A stretch of 64,000 nucleotides of DNA from Pseudohoeflea sp964511625 (GCA_964511625.1 CAZEJG010000013.1:1-64000), one strand, 5' to 3'. Counted from the stretch's first letter, positions 42,675-52,889 are shown. Made by a program: numbers and translations. Notes: generated by a model not told the origin, from the letters alone.

Positions 42675-42778
42675 GGCGCCATTCCGCCTGATCCGGTGCG
42701 ACCATCCGTCCAGGGCGATTCCCCCAGACGCGCTTTCGTGCTTGGATGGAGCCGCTATCAACCGGATTCGGACCTGAC

Positions 42779-43453
42779 GTGACACTTCTTGCCTTGGATT
42801 GCGCCCAGCGCCTGTGCGCCGCCGCCCTGTATGATGAAGGGCGCGGGGAGGTGCTGGCGCGCCGCGAACCCGAGATCGGCCGCGGCCATGCCGAGCTGCT
42901 GCCAGGACTCCTCGCCGAGGTACTGGCCGAGGCAAAGCTTTCCCATTCCGACATCGACAGGATCGCCGTCACCATCGGTCCGGGCTCTTTTGCGGGCATC
43001 CGGGTCGGCGTGGCGTTTGCGCGCGGTCTGGGGCTCGCCCTGAAGGTGCCGGTCGTCGGTGTCTCCGGGCTTTATGCCATGGCCGCTCCTTTGGCGCGCC
43101 AATCCGGCGCAAATGTCATGGCGACGATCGACGCCAAGCGCGAGCGCATCTGGACGATCGTTGTCGCCCCCGATGGCACGATCCTCGCCGACCCGGCCGA
43201 GCTGACCGCAGCGGAAGCCGCAGAACTCGCAGGGCATGTGCGCGCGAGCGTGGCGGGTGACGCCACGCCCCTGATCCTCGCCGAGGACGACGCCCTGCCG
43301 ACGCTCGAATCGGGTCCCTTCGCCGATATCGCCGAGGTGGCGCGGATCGGCGCCGGTCTCGATCCGGAGGGCCATCCCGCCGAGCCCGCCTATCTGCGCG
43401 CGCCCGACGCCAAGCCGCAGACCGGGTTCGCGGTGGAACGGATGAAGGCATGA
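42779..43453 (+). CDS. tsaB: tRNA t6A synthesis protein TsaB
   Basis: About 224 residues from the GTG at 42779 (MTLLALDCAQRLCAAAL), chosen because TsaB proteins begin directly with this strand; an ATG at 42746 would add 11 residues. ASKHA-type features: LLALDCAQ phosphate loop, IAVTIGPGSFAGIRVGVAFARGLGLAL. It is the scaffold partner of TsaD for t6A37 of ANN-decoding tRNAs. The 3' end overlaps rimI by 4 nt (ATGA). Confidence 0.93.
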   Translation: MTLLALDCAQRLCAAALYDEGRGEVLARREPEIGRGHAELLPGLLAEVLAEAKLSHSDIDRIAVTIGPGSFAGIRVGVAFARGLGLALKVPVVGVSGLYAMAAPLARQSGANVMATIDAKRERIWTIVVAPDGTILADPAELTAAEAAELAGHVRASVAGDATPLILAEDDALPTLESGPFADIAEVARIGAGLDPEGHPAEPAYLRAPDAKPQTGFAVERMKA

Positions 43454-43956
43454 GCGCGATGTTCAGCCGCTTCTTCTCGCGGCCCGACGCATTCGAGATC
43501 ACCGCCATGACGACCGCGGATGCCGCGATCGCCGCACGGCTGCACATGCTGGCCTTTGCGCGCGGCTGGACGGATGGCGAGTTCGCCTCGCTTCTCGGCC
43601 AGCCTGCGGTCTTCGGCTTTCTCGCGCTCGATCCGGCCCGCGCCCGTGATCTGGCCGCCGGCTTCGTGCTGGTGCGGGAGGCCGCCGGCGAAGCCGAGAT
43701 CCTGTCGATCGGCGTCGATCCGGGCGTCAGGCGTGCCGGTCTCGGCTGGAGGCTGATGCAGGCGGCCATGCGCGAGGCCTCGCACAGGGGCGCGGAGGAG
43801 ATGTTCCTCGAGGTCGACGAGACCAATGCGAAAGCCATCGCGCTCTACACGAAACTGAAATTCGCCAAGGTCGGTGAGCGCCGCGCCTATTACGAGCACC
43901 CGGGCGAGCCCCGGACGTCTGCCTGGGTGATGCGGCGGGCGCTCGTCCAGCGGTAG
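43450..43956 (+). CDS. rimI: Ribosomal-protein-alanine N-acetyltransferase RimI-like
   Basis: 168 residues. GNAT fold with EILSIGVDPGVRRAGLGWRLM (acetyl-CoA loop, R-x-x-G-x-G/A) and MFLEVDETNAKAIALYTKLKFAKVGERRAYY, the RimI C-terminal region. In E. coli RimI acetylates the N-terminal Ala of S18. It is coupled to tsaB by ATGA overlap, as in many bacteria. In numerous rhizobia a Fur/Mur regulator follows rimI; here plsC follows instead. Confidence 0.92.
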   Translation: MSAMFSRFFSRPDAFEITAMTTADAAIAARLHMLAFARGWTDGEFASLLGQPAVFGFLALDPARARDLAAGFVLVREAAGEAEILSIGVDPGVRRAGLGWRLMQAAMREASHRGAEEMFLEVDETNAKAIALYTKLKFAKVGERRAYYEHPGEPRTSAWVMRRALVQR

Positions 43957-44080
43957 GCCCTCCGAGGGAATTAGGGGCCGGAGTGGATTTGTCGTCGCGA
44001 AAGCAGTATGGCCGCTGGCGAGACGGAAATGCGGACCCCGCCATGTTGCCCACCATGAACGCCAGGAGCCGGCGCGCGCC

Positions 44081-44881
44081 ATGATCACCGCCCTGCGGCT
44101 GGTGCTGGTCGCGTTCATCTTCGTCTCCCTGACGTTGGCACTCCTGCCGGTTCAGTTGATCGCCATCCGGGCCGGGCACGACCTGCGCCGCAGGCTGCCG
44201 CGCCGCTGGCACCGCATCATGGCGCCGCTGATCGGGCTGAAGGTGGAGGTGATCGGTGCGCCGGTAGGCGACCGGCCGCTGATGCTCGCTGCAAACCACG
44301 TCTCCTGGAAGGACATCGTGGTGCTCGGCGCGGTCGCCGACGTGGTCTATGTGGCGAAATCCGAGGTGCGGGACTGGCCGGTCTTCGGCTGGCTCGCCCG
44401 GCTGCAGCGCTCGGTCTTCGTCGAGCGCGAGCGCAAGCGCACCACCGCCGACCAGATCGGTGAGATGGCCATACGCCTCAAGGCCGGCGAGATCGTGGTC
44501 CTGTTCCCCGAGGGAACGACGTCGGACGGCAACCGCATCCTGCCCTTCAAGACCTCGCTCTTCGGAGCCGCCACCGCCGCGATCCCCGAGGTGCCGGAAA
44601 AGCGCGTGATCGTCCAGCCGGTCGCCATCTGCTATGTCGGCATCCAGGGCATGCCGATGGGGCGCTACCATCGGCCCGTCGCGGCATGGCCCGGCGACGT
44701 GGCGCTCGGTCCTCACCTGATGCGGGTCTTGAGGGAAGGCGCGCTCGAGGTCGAGGTGCGCTTCGGCGAACCGGTCGTCTTCGACGAAACCACCAACCGC
44801 AAACAGGCCGCAAAACTGATCGAGACCCGCGTGGCGGCGATGCTCGCCGAGGGGCTGGCGGGCCGCAAGAGACTGCCGTAA
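44081..44881 (+). CDS. 1-acyl-sn-glycerol-3-phosphate acyltransferase (PlsC type)
   Basis: 266 residues. One N-terminal membrane helix (LVLVAFIFVSLTLALLPVQLI), then the acyltransferase motifs: I NHVSWKDI (HX4D), II FVERERKRTT, III LFPEGTTSDGNRILPFKTSLF, IV VQPVAICY. It acylates lysophosphatidic acid at the inner membrane in phospholipid synthesis; a role in ornithine-lipid synthesis (OlsA) is another option for this family in rhizobia. Single gene between rimI and miaB. Confidence 0.9.
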   Translation: MITALRLVLVAFIFVSLTLALLPVQLIAIRAGHDLRRRLPRRWHRIMAPLIGLKVEVIGAPVGDRPLMLAANHVSWKDIVVLGAVADVVYVAKSEVRDWPVFGWLARLQRSVFVERERKRTTADQIGEMAIRLKAGEIVVLFPEGTTSDGNRILPFKTSLFGAATAAIPEVPEKRVIVQPVAICYVGIQGMPMGRYHRPVAAWPGDVALGPHLMRVLREGALEVEVRFGEPVVFDETTNRKQAAKLIETRVAAMLAEGLAGRKRLP

Positions 44882-44934
44882 GCCGCGGCCGCTCCCCGAT
44901 TGCATGCGCCCGCCATGAACGATAAAAGGCGCCC

Positions 44935-46353
<1,419 letters not shown>

Positions 46354-46386
46354 GGGTTGAACGGGTCCAAAAAGGAGCCAGATCGC

Positions 46387-47454
46387 TTGACAGCGCATAA
46401 CCTGTCCGCGCCCGCCCAGGGTGCTGCCGCCGGTGCATCCGATACGACACACATCGCGCTCACCTTCGAGAACAACAGACTTGCCGGCGAGCTTTTCGGC
46501 CAGTTCGACCAGAACCTGGCGCTGATCGAGCAGAAGCTGAAGGTCGATGCCCGTGCCCGGGGAAACACGGTGACCCTGACCGGCGAGGCGCTCGCCACCA
46601 ACCAGGCGCGACGCACTCTCGATTATCTCTACGACCGCCTGCTCAAGGGCTCTACCGTCGAGGCGTCCGACGTCGAGGGCGCGATCCGCATGGCGCTTGC
46701 CGCCGACGACCAGCTGGTCCTGCCGACGCTCGAGCGCAAGGGCAAGCTGGCCATGGCGCAGATCTCCACCCGCAAGAAGACGGTCACCGCCCGCACGCCG
46801 ACCCAGGACGCCTATATCCGTGCCATGGACCGGTCCGAGCTCGTCTTCGGCGTCGGCCCAGCAGGGACCGGCAAGACATTCCTCGCCGTCGCCCATGCCG
46901 CCCAGCTTCTCGAGCGCGGCTCGGTCGAGCGCATCGTGCTGACCCGCCCGGCCGTCGAGGCCGGCGAACGGCTCGGCTTCCTGCCCGGCGACATGAAGGA
47001 GAAGGTCGATCCCTATCTCCGTCCGCTCTATGACGCGCTCTACGAGATGATGCCGTCGGATCGCGTCGAACGCGCCATCGCCGCCGGCGTCATCGAGATC
47101 GCGCCGCTCGCCTTCATGCGCGGACGCACGCTGTCGAACGCCGCCATCATTCTCGACGAGGCGCAGAACACGACGCAGATGCAGATGAAGATGTTCCTCA
47201 CGCGTCTGGGCGACAACGGACGCATGATGATCACCGGCGATCCGAGCCAGATCGATCTGCCGCGCGGCGTCAAATCCGGTCTGGTCGAGGCGCTCGCCGT
47301 GCTCGACGGCGTCGAGGGTATCGTCACCTGCCGCTTCAAGGGCGCCGACGTGGTCCGCCATCCGCTGGTTCAGCGGATTGTCGAGGCCTATGACGAGAAG
47401 GGCCCAGATCCAGAGGCCGCACACGCAGCAGCCACAGGCCTGCGCAACGGATGA
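46387..47454 (+). CDS. PhoH-family ATPase (PhoH/YbeZ)
   Basis: 355 residues. An N-terminal KH-like region (IALTFENNRLAGELFGQFDQNL) precedes the P-loop domain with FGVGPAGTGKTFLAVAHAA (Walker A), LTRPAVEAGERLGFLPGD, AAIILDEAQNTTQMQMKMFLTRLG (Walker B) and MMITGDPSQIDLP. An RNA-linked ATPase that works with YbeY in rRNA maturation. The TTG at 46387 lies 9 nt after AAGGAG; no ATG is suitably placed, and another TTG at 46357 lacks a site. It overlaps ybeY by 4 nt. Confidence 0.93.
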   Translation: MTAHNLSAPAQGAAAGASDTTHIALTFENNRLAGELFGQFDQNLALIEQKLKVDARARGNTVTLTGEALATNQARRTLDYLYDRLLKGSTVEASDVEGAIRMALAADDQLVLPTLERKGKLAMAQISTRKKTVTARTPTQDAYIRAMDRSELVFGVGPAGTGKTFLAVAHAAQLLERGSVERIVLTRPAVEAGERLGFLPGDMKEKVDPYLRPLYDALYEMMPSDRVERAIAAGVIEIAPLAFMRGRTLSNAAIILDEAQNTTQMQMKMFLTRLGDNGRMMITGDPSQIDLPRGVKSGLVEALAVLDGVEGIVTCRFKGADVVRHPLVQRIVEAYDEKGPDPEAAHAAATGLRNG

Positions 47455-47963
47455 GTCTGCCCGTCATCGAATGTGTAGGAACCGTCGAGGCGGGACGCTG
47501 GGACGGTGAGGAAACGTCTGTGGCCCGCGCCCAGTCCGTCCTCGAGGTCGCCGCGCACCACCTCCATACACGTGAAGGCCAGCCCTTCCCCTCAGATCCG
47601 GTCGAGGTGTCGCTGCTGTTCACCGACGACGGGCCGATGGCGGAGATCAACGGCAGCTGGCGCGGCAAGGCGAAGCCGACCAACGTGTTGTCCTTCCCTG
47701 CCTTCCCGATCGTGCCGGGTGACACGCCCGGTCCGGTGCTCGGCGATATCGTGCTCGCGCGCACCACGATCGAGCGCGAGGCGGCCGATCTCGGCAAGCC
47801 GGTCGATGACCATATCTCTCATCTTCTGGTGCATGGATTCCTTCATCTTTTCGGCTATGACCACATCGACGAGATCGAGGCGCACGAAATGGAAGCGCTG
47901 GAGACTCGCATTTTGGCCGAACTTGGCTTATCTGACCCCTATGGCGGTAGCGATCCGCTTTGA
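47451..47963 (+). CDS. ybeY: Endoribonuclease YbeY
   Basis: 170 residues. The metal site HGFLHLFGYDH (H3XH5XH type) near residue 128 is complete, with NVLSFPAFP and LGDIVLART before it. YbeY trims the 3' end of 16S rRNA and takes part in ribosome quality control and, in Sinorhizobium, sRNA regulation. ATGA overlap with phoH upstream; corC follows after 12 nt. Confidence 0.96.
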   Translation: MSLPVIECVGTVEAGRWDGEETSVARAQSVLEVAAHHLHTREGQPFPSDPVEVSLLFTDDGPMAEINGSWRGKAKPTNVLSFPAFPIVPGDTPGPVLGDIVLARTTIEREAADLGKPVDDHISHLLVHGFLHLFGYDHIDEIEAHEMEALETRILAELGLSDPYGGSDPL

Positions 47964-47975
47964 TACGATTGAGCA

Positions 47976-49112
47976 ATGACCAACGTTGATTCTCCGGCCC
48001 AAGGTCCGGCAAGCGCCTCGGACAAGACCGGGCCTTCGCAGGACGAAGCCGACAGTAGTAGCCAACCGGGGCGATCTCTGACCGCCGGGAGCGAGCGTGC
48101 GCCCGGCATCTGGCAGCGCCTCAGGCGCGTCGTCTTCCCGCCTTCCGACGGCGAATCCCTGCGCGAAAACCTGACAGACGCCCTGCAGTCGGGCGGCGAC
48201 CTCCACGAGGCTTTCAGCCCCGGCGAGCGCGCCATGCTCAACAACATCCTGCGTCTGCGCGAAGTGCGCATCGACGACGTTATGGTGCCGCGCGCCGATA
48301 TCGAGGCGATCGAGGATTCCACCACGATCGGCGCGCTCTTGCAGTATTTCGAGGAATCGGGTCACTCGCGCATGCCGGTCTATTCGGAGACGCTCGACGA
48401 CCCGCGCGGCATGGTTCATATCCGTGACGTGCTGGCCTGGATCGCCAAGCAGGCGCGCCCCAAGCGCCGTTCGACGCGGTCGAACGGCAATGGCAACGGC
48501 AACGGGTCGTCAAGCCGCAAGCCGGCCTCCACCGAAACGCTCGATCTTTCCCGTGTCGACCTGTCGAAGACGATCCAGGAATCGGGTCTCGTCCGCAAGG
48601 TGCTGTTCGTGCCGGCCTCGATGCTGGCCTCGGATTTGATGCAGCACATGCAGGCGACCCGCATCCAGATGGCGCTGGTGATCGACGAATATGGCGGAAC
48701 CGACGGTCTGGTCTCGCTCGAGGACATCGTCGAGATGGTCGTTGGCGACATCGCCGACGAGCACGATCTCGACGAGGAGACCATGATCAAGCGGTCCGGC
48801 GAGGACATATGGCTCGCCGACGCCAAGGCCGAGCTCGACGATCTGGTCAAGGAGATCGGCGAGGACTTCGACGTCGCCGAACAGAGCGAGGATGTCGATA
48901 CGCTCGGCGGCCTGATCTTCTCCGAACTCGGCCGGGTCCCGGCGCGCGGCGAGGTGGTTCAGGCCGTGCCCGGTTTCGAGTTCCAGGTTCTCGACGCCGA
49001 TCCCCGCCGCATCAAGCGGGTCCGGATCGTGCGCGGCCGCCCGGCGGCGCGCCGCCGCGTTGCGCCGCGTCCGGAAGCCCCCGCCGAAGAGCCCCTCAAG
49101 ACCGGCGAATGA
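47976..49112 (+). CDS. CorC/TlyC-type CBS-domain protein
   Basis: 378 residues. EVRIDDVMVPRADIEAIEDSTT opens the first CBS domain and LVRKVLFVPASMLASDLMQHM with VIDEYGGTDGLVSLEDIVEMVVGDI the second; a CorC_HlyC transporter-associated domain ends the protein (DTLGGLIFSELGRVPARGE). No membrane helices, so cytosolic, unlike the longer hemolysin-C relatives. Between the CBS domains lies a low-complexity linker (RSNGNGNGNGSSSRKPAS). Likely helps Mg/Co efflux or envelope integrity; role inferred from family. Confidence 0.9.
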   Translation: MTNVDSPAQGPASASDKTGPSQDEADSSSQPGRSLTAGSERAPGIWQRLRRVVFPPSDGESLRENLTDALQSGGDLHEAFSPGERAMLNNILRLREVRIDDVMVPRADIEAIEDSTTIGALLQYFEESGHSRMPVYSETLDDPRGMVHIRDVLAWIAKQARPKRRSTRSNGNGNGNGSSSRKPASTETLDLSRVDLSKTIQESGLVRKVLFVPASMLASDLMQHMQATRIQMALVIDEYGGTDGLVSLEDIVEMVVGDIADEHDLDEETMIKRSGEDIWLADAKAELDDLVKEIGEDFDVAEQSEDVDTLGGLIFSELGRVPARGEVVQAVPGFEFQVLDADPRRIKRVRIVRGRPAARRRVAPRPEAPAEEPLKTGE

Positions 49113-49206
49113 TCCCGCCCGCTTCCCTATCGACGACTTACAAACGGGCTGTTTTCTGAAAGACTGCGGCCACTGATTCGATCCCAGCGGGGCGGGAACC
49201 ACGGAC

Positions 49207-50796
49207 TTGGAACGTCTGGCAGAAAAGATCATGCTCACCTGGGGCTGGCGTCGCATGGCGCTGGCCTTCGCGGCCGGGCTCGTGTCCGTTCTGGCGCTGC
49301 CGCCGGTCAGTTTCTTTGCCGCCATGTTCATCTCCATGCCGGTCCTCGTCTGGCTGCTCGACGGCGCCAGCGGGCCCGCCGACGCCGGCTTCCTGGGTCG
49401 CCTCCGCCCGGCCTTCGTCACTGGCTGGTGGTTCGGTTTCGGCTATTTCACCGGCGGCCTGTGGTGGCTGGGCGCGGCACTCCTCGTCGAGGCCGATCTC
49501 TTCGCCTGGGCGCTGCCGCTCGCCGTCCTCGGCCTGCCCGCAGTGCTGGCCCTGTTCTTTGGCGTCGCAACCGCACTCGCGCGCCTCCTCTGGGGCGATG
49601 GATTTGGCCGCATCGCTGCCCTGGCGGCCGCTTTCGGGCTTGCGGAACTGGGGCGCGAATTCCTGCTCTCGGGTTTCCCGTGGAACGCGCTCGGCATGAC
49701 GGCGATGCCGGTGCCGCTGATGATGCAGCCCGCCGGACTGGTCGGTCTTGACGGCATGACTGTGCTCGCCGTCTACATTTTCAGTTCTCCGGCCCTTCTT
49801 GCCACCCGTCGTGGCGCCTTGCCGGGACTGGGGCTCGCCGTCGTGTTGATCGTCGCCGGCCTCGGCTACGGCTGGGACGTGATGCGCGCGCCACAGGGCG
49901 CGCCCGACGATGCGCCGGTCTTCCGGATCGTCCAGCCCGACATCGACCAGGCCGCCAAGTGGCAGCTCGGCGACCAGGACAGGATCTTTGATGAACTGCT
50001 GCGGCTTTCGGCGCTGCCGCCCGAGCCCGGCGGGGTGCGTCCGGACTACATCGTCTGGCCGGAAACGGCGATACCGTTCCTGCTCACGGACAATCCGGGT
50101 GCGCTGACGCGGATCGCGGACGTTCTCGAAGTCGGGCAGACCCTGATCGCAGGTGCGGTTCGGGTCGAGCCGGGGCAGGGCGGGACGGCCGGCCGTTACT
50201 ACAATTCCATCTACGTTATCGACGACGATGGCGAGATCACGGGCGCGGCCGACAAGGCCCATCTGGTGCCCTTCGGCGAGTATCTGCCCTTCGAGGGACT
50301 TTTGAAACGATTCGGTCTGGAGACGATCGCGCAGACATTCGGCGGCTTCAGCGCCGCATCGGCGCGACGATTTCTGTCGCTGCCGGGCGGGATCGAGGCC
50401 GTGCCGCTGATCTGCTACGAGGCGATTTTCCCGGCGCTGGCCGAGGTCGACGGACAGCGCGGCCAGCTGCTGCTCAACGTCACCAATGACGGCTGGTTCG
50501 GCCACACGCCAGGCCCCTATCAGCATTTCCAGCAGGCGCGACTCCGCGCTGTCGAGACCGGATTGCCGATGATACGTGCGGCAAATAGCGGCATCTCGGC
50601 GCTCATTGACCCGCTCGGACGGGTCGGCAGGTTGCTGCCGCTCGGCGCCAAGGGCGTGCTCGACGTCCCCCTTCCGGAGCCCAAACCCCCTCTTGCCACC
50701 TACGAAAACAGGCGTTGGGCGTTTTGGGCGATCTTCACCATAATGGTGTTATTCGGATTAACTTCGCGCAGAAGTAAGGGTATGGGGCGCGATTGA
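49207..50796 (+). CDS. lnt: Apolipoprotein N-acyltransferase
   Basis: 529 residues. Six or seven N-terminal membrane helices, then a nitrilase domain with the Glu-Lys-Cys triad: IVWPETAIPFLL, ADKAHLVPFGEYLPFEG and VPLICYEAIFP. A C-terminal helix (WAFWAIFTIMVLFGL) anchors the domain. It adds the third acyl chain to lipoproteins at the periplasmic face. The TTG start at 49207 gives MERLAEKIMLTWGWRRMALA, resembling rhizobial Lnt; an ATG 24 nt later is also possible. Confidence 0.95.
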   Translation: MERLAEKIMLTWGWRRMALAFAAGLVSVLALPPVSFFAAMFISMPVLVWLLDGASGPADAGFLGRLRPAFVTGWWFGFGYFTGGLWWLGAALLVEADLFAWALPLAVLGLPAVLALFFGVATALARLLWGDGFGRIAALAAAFGLAELGREFLLSGFPWNALGMTAMPVPLMMQPAGLVGLDGMTVLAVYIFSSPALLATRRGALPGLGLAVVLIVAGLGYGWDVMRAPQGAPDDAPVFRIVQPDIDQAAKWQLGDQDRIFDELLRLSALPPEPGGVRPDYIVWPETAIPFLLTDNPGALTRIADVLEVGQTLIAGAVRVEPGQGGTAGRYYNSIYVIDDDGEITGAADKAHLVPFGEYLPFEGLLKRFGLETIAQTFGGFSAASARRFLSLPGGIEAVPLICYEAIFPALAEVDGQRGQLLLNVTNDGWFGHTPGPYQHFQQARLRAVETGLPMIRAANSGISALIDPLGRVGRLLPLGAKGVLDVPLPEPKPPLATYENRRWAFWAIFTIMVLFGLTSRRSKGMGRD

Positions 50797-50915
50797 CGCA
50801 AAACCCCTGAAATTGCATAGTTGCCGCGTCAACCCGCGTCCCGTGCACCGATCAATCAAAAACTTGGGGGGTCTTCGGACTTTGTTTGGCCGGATTATGG
50901 GGCAATCTCAACGCT

Positions 50916-50930
50916 GAGCCATGATGGCTC
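50916..50930. promoter_or_regulatory. Perfect palindrome upstream of HTH regulator gene
   Basis: GAGCCAT-G-ATGGCTC, 15 bp, ends 18 nt before the ATG of the HTH gene; a second inverted pair GTTG-N6-CAAC lies at 50820-50833. Either could be an autoregulatory operator. Confidence 0.45.
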
Positions 50931-50948
50931 TATGCAGGATACTCTGTA

Positions 50949-51368
50949 ATGATCGAGAACAAGAAGAAGCCCAACCCGATCGACGTTCATGTCGGAAGTC
51001 GGGTCCGGTTGAGGCGTACCATGCTGGGGATGAGCCAGGAGAAGCTAGGGGAAGCTCTCGGAATCACCTTCCAGCAGATTCAGAAATATGAAAAAGGCAC
51101 CAACCGCGTCGGCGCCAGCCGGTTGCAGAACATCTCCACGATCCTCAACGTGCCGGTGTCCTTTTTCTTCGAAGACGCTCCCGCCGACGTCTCCGGTGGC
51201 CAGCCAGGCATGGCCGAGGCCAATTCCTCCAACTATGTAGTCGATTTCCTCTCCTCCTCGGAGGGACTTCAGCTCAACCGCTCCTTCGTCAAGATTTCCG
51301 ATGCGAAGGTCCGGCGCAAGATCGTCGATCTCGTCAAGGCCCTTGCCGCTGACGACGACAGCGACTGA
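50949..51368 (+). CDS. XRE-family HTH regulator (PhrR/PraR-like)
   Basis: 139 residues. Helix-turn-helix at residues 14-70: VGSRVRLRRTMLGMSQEKLGEALGITFQQIQKYEKG and NRVGASRLQNISTILNVPVSFFFED. The C-terminal part (VDFLSSSEGLQLNRSFVKISDAKVRRKIVDLVKAL) is typical of rhizobial PhrR/PraR proteins, which control acid-stress, biofilm and quorum-sensing genes. Its place between lnt and metK is conserved in rhizobia. Exact target genes here cannot be told. Confidence 0.88.
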   Translation: MIENKKKPNPIDVHVGSRVRLRRTMLGMSQEKLGEALGITFQQIQKYEKGTNRVGASRLQNISTILNVPVSFFFEDAPADVSGGQPGMAEANSSNYVVDFLSSSEGLQLNRSFVKISDAKVRRKIVDLVKALAADDDSD

Positions 51369-51392
51369 TACCGGCTGACCCAAATCCGACAT

Positions 51393-51456
51393 CTGGCGAA
51401 CCGCTCTCGCGCGGCAGGACCGTACACAGTCACTGCACAAGCGGTCGGTTCGCCAG
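51393..51456 (+). ncRNA. Long perfect inverted repeat 3' of HTH gene (structured RNA)
   Basis: CTGGCGAACCG and CGGTTCGCCAG form an 11-bp perfect stem enclosing 42 nt that contain further pairing (GACCG/CGGTC). It lies between the HTH gene stop and the metK operator. No T-run follows, so it may be a structured 3' UTR, an sRNA or a Rho-dependent end. It does not match a SAM riboswitch that I recognise. Confidence 0.4.
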
Positions 51457-51523
51457 ACGGTTTGGCAAGCGCCAGCGCGCGCTGTGGCGGTGGATACCGA
51501 TGCGTACCCCTCATTTTTAGCCC

Positions 51524-51543
51524 ATATCAAGATATCTTTATAT
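51524..51543. promoter_or_regulatory. SahR-like operator upstream of metK
   Basis: ATATCAAGATATCTTTATAT is a 20-bp palindrome with a single mismatched pair. It resembles the ArsR-family SahR/SamR motif described for methionine-cycle genes (ATATAAAGATATCTTTATAT type). It lies 10 nt upstream of a predicted metK -35 element. Confidence 0.65.
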
Positions 51544-51553
51544 CGTTCTGACC

Positions 51554-51582
51554 TTGTCAGCCTTTATGGGTTTCTCTAAACA
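51554..51582 (+). promoter_or_regulatory. Predicted metK promoter
   Basis: TTGTCA, a 17-nt spacer and TAAACA, about 35 nt upstream of the metK ATG and just downstream of the SahR-like operator. Confidence 0.45.
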
Positions 51583-51616
51583 GGCTCGGATCAAATCGGC
51601 AGGATGGAGCCCGGCC

Positions 51617-52870
51617 ATGGCGCGTCAGAACTACCTCTTCACGTCCGAATCCGTTTCGGAAGGCCACCCGGACAAGGTCTGTGACCGGATCTCCGATGAA
51701 ATCGTCGATCTCGTCTACCGGGAAGCCAAGAAGACCGGGGTCGATCCCTGGAAGGTGCGTGTGGCCTGCGAGACGCTGGCGACCACAAACCGGCTCGTCA
51801 TCGCTGGCGAGGTGCGTGTCCCCGACAGCCTGATGAAGACCGACAAGAACGGCAATCAGGTCATCAACCCGTCGCGCTTCAAGTCCGCCGCCCGCAAGGC
51901 CGTGCGCGACATCGGTTACGAGCAGGACGGTTTCCACTGGAAGACCTGCAAGATCGATGTGCTCCTGCATTCCCAGTCCGCCGACATCGCCCAGGGCGTC
52001 GACAACGCTGCCGACCGTCAGGGCGAGGAAGGCGCGGGCGACCAGGGCATCATGTTCGGCTATGCCTGCCGCGAGACCCCGGACCTGATGCCGGCGCCGA
52101 TCTACTACTCCCACAAGATTCTCGAACTGCTGGCCGCCGCCCGCAAGAAGGGCGAGGGCGACGCGGCCCTCCTTGGTCCGGACGCCAAGAGCCAGATCAC
52201 CGTGCGTTACGAGAACGGCAAGCCGGCAGAAGTGACGTCTATCGTGCTCTCGACCCAACATCTCGACGAGAACTGGGACTCCGCCAAGGTGCGTCAGGTG
52301 GTCGAGCCCTACATCCGCGAGGCTCTCTCGCTCGGCGACCTGCCGATTGCCGAGGATTGCAACTGGTACATCAACCCGACCGGCAAGTTCGTCATCGGCG
52401 GTCCCGACGGAGACGCTGGCCTGACCGGTCGCAAGATCATCGTCGATACCTATGGCGGCGCGGCCCCGCACGGCGGCGGCGCTTTCTCGGGCAAGGACAC
52501 GACCAAGGTCGACCGCTCGGCCGCCTATGCCGCGCGCTATCTCGCCAAGAACGTGGTCGCCGCGAACCTCGCCGACCGCTGCACCATCCAGCTGTCCTAC
52601 GCCATCGGCGTGGCTCAGCCGCTGTCGGTCTATGTCGACCTGCATGGCACCGGCAAGGTCACCGAGGAGGTCGTCGAAAAGGCCATCCGCGCCACGATGG
52701 ACCTGTCTCCGGGCGGCATCCGCCGTCACCTCGACCTCAACAAGCCGATCTATGCGCGCACCGCCGCCTACGGCCATTTCGGCCGCAAGTCCGGCCGCGA
52801 CGGTGCCTTCTCCTGGGAGAAGACCGATCTCGGCAAGGCGCTCAAGGAAGCGGTGAAGGACGTCGCCTGA
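51617..52870 (+). CDS. metK: S-adenosylmethionine synthase
   Basis: 417 residues; alphaproteobacterial MetK is longer than the 384-residue E. coli enzyme. TSESVSEGHPDKVCDRISDEIVD binds ATP/Met, GEEGAGDQGIMFGYACRETPDLMPAPI is signature 1, and GGGAFSGKDTTKVDRSAAYAARY is the second signature. It makes SAM from Met and ATP. The ATG at 51617 (MARQNYLFTSESV) is chosen; the upstream TTG at 51554 coincides with the -35 box. trmB, a SAM-using enzyme, follows after 19 nt. Confidence 0.97.
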   Translation: MARQNYLFTSESVSEGHPDKVCDRISDEIVDLVYREAKKTGVDPWKVRVACETLATTNRLVIAGEVRVPDSLMKTDKNGNQVINPSRFKSAARKAVRDIGYEQDGFHWKTCKIDVLLHSQSADIAQGVDNAADRQGEEGAGDQGIMFGYACRETPDLMPAPIYYSHKILELLAAARKKGEGDAALLGPDAKSQITVRYENGKPAEVTSIVLSTQHLDENWDSAKVRQVVEPYIREALSLGDLPIAEDCNWYINPTGKFVIGGPDGDAGLTGRKIIVDTYGGAAPHGGGAFSGKDTTKVDRSAAYAARYLAKNVVAANLADRCTIQLSYAIGVAQPLSVYVDLHGTGKVTEEVVEKAIRATMDLSPGGIRRHLDLNKPIYARTAAYGHFGRKSGRDGAFSWEKTDLGKALKEAVKDVA

Positions 52871-52889
52871 CCGGCGGCTGATCGACATC

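Noticed and set aside
51369..51616. SAM riboswitch upstream of metK
   Set aside because: The region is structured, but I could not match it to SAM-I, SAM-II or SAM/SAH consensus elements, and the main structure lies upstream of the predicted promoter.
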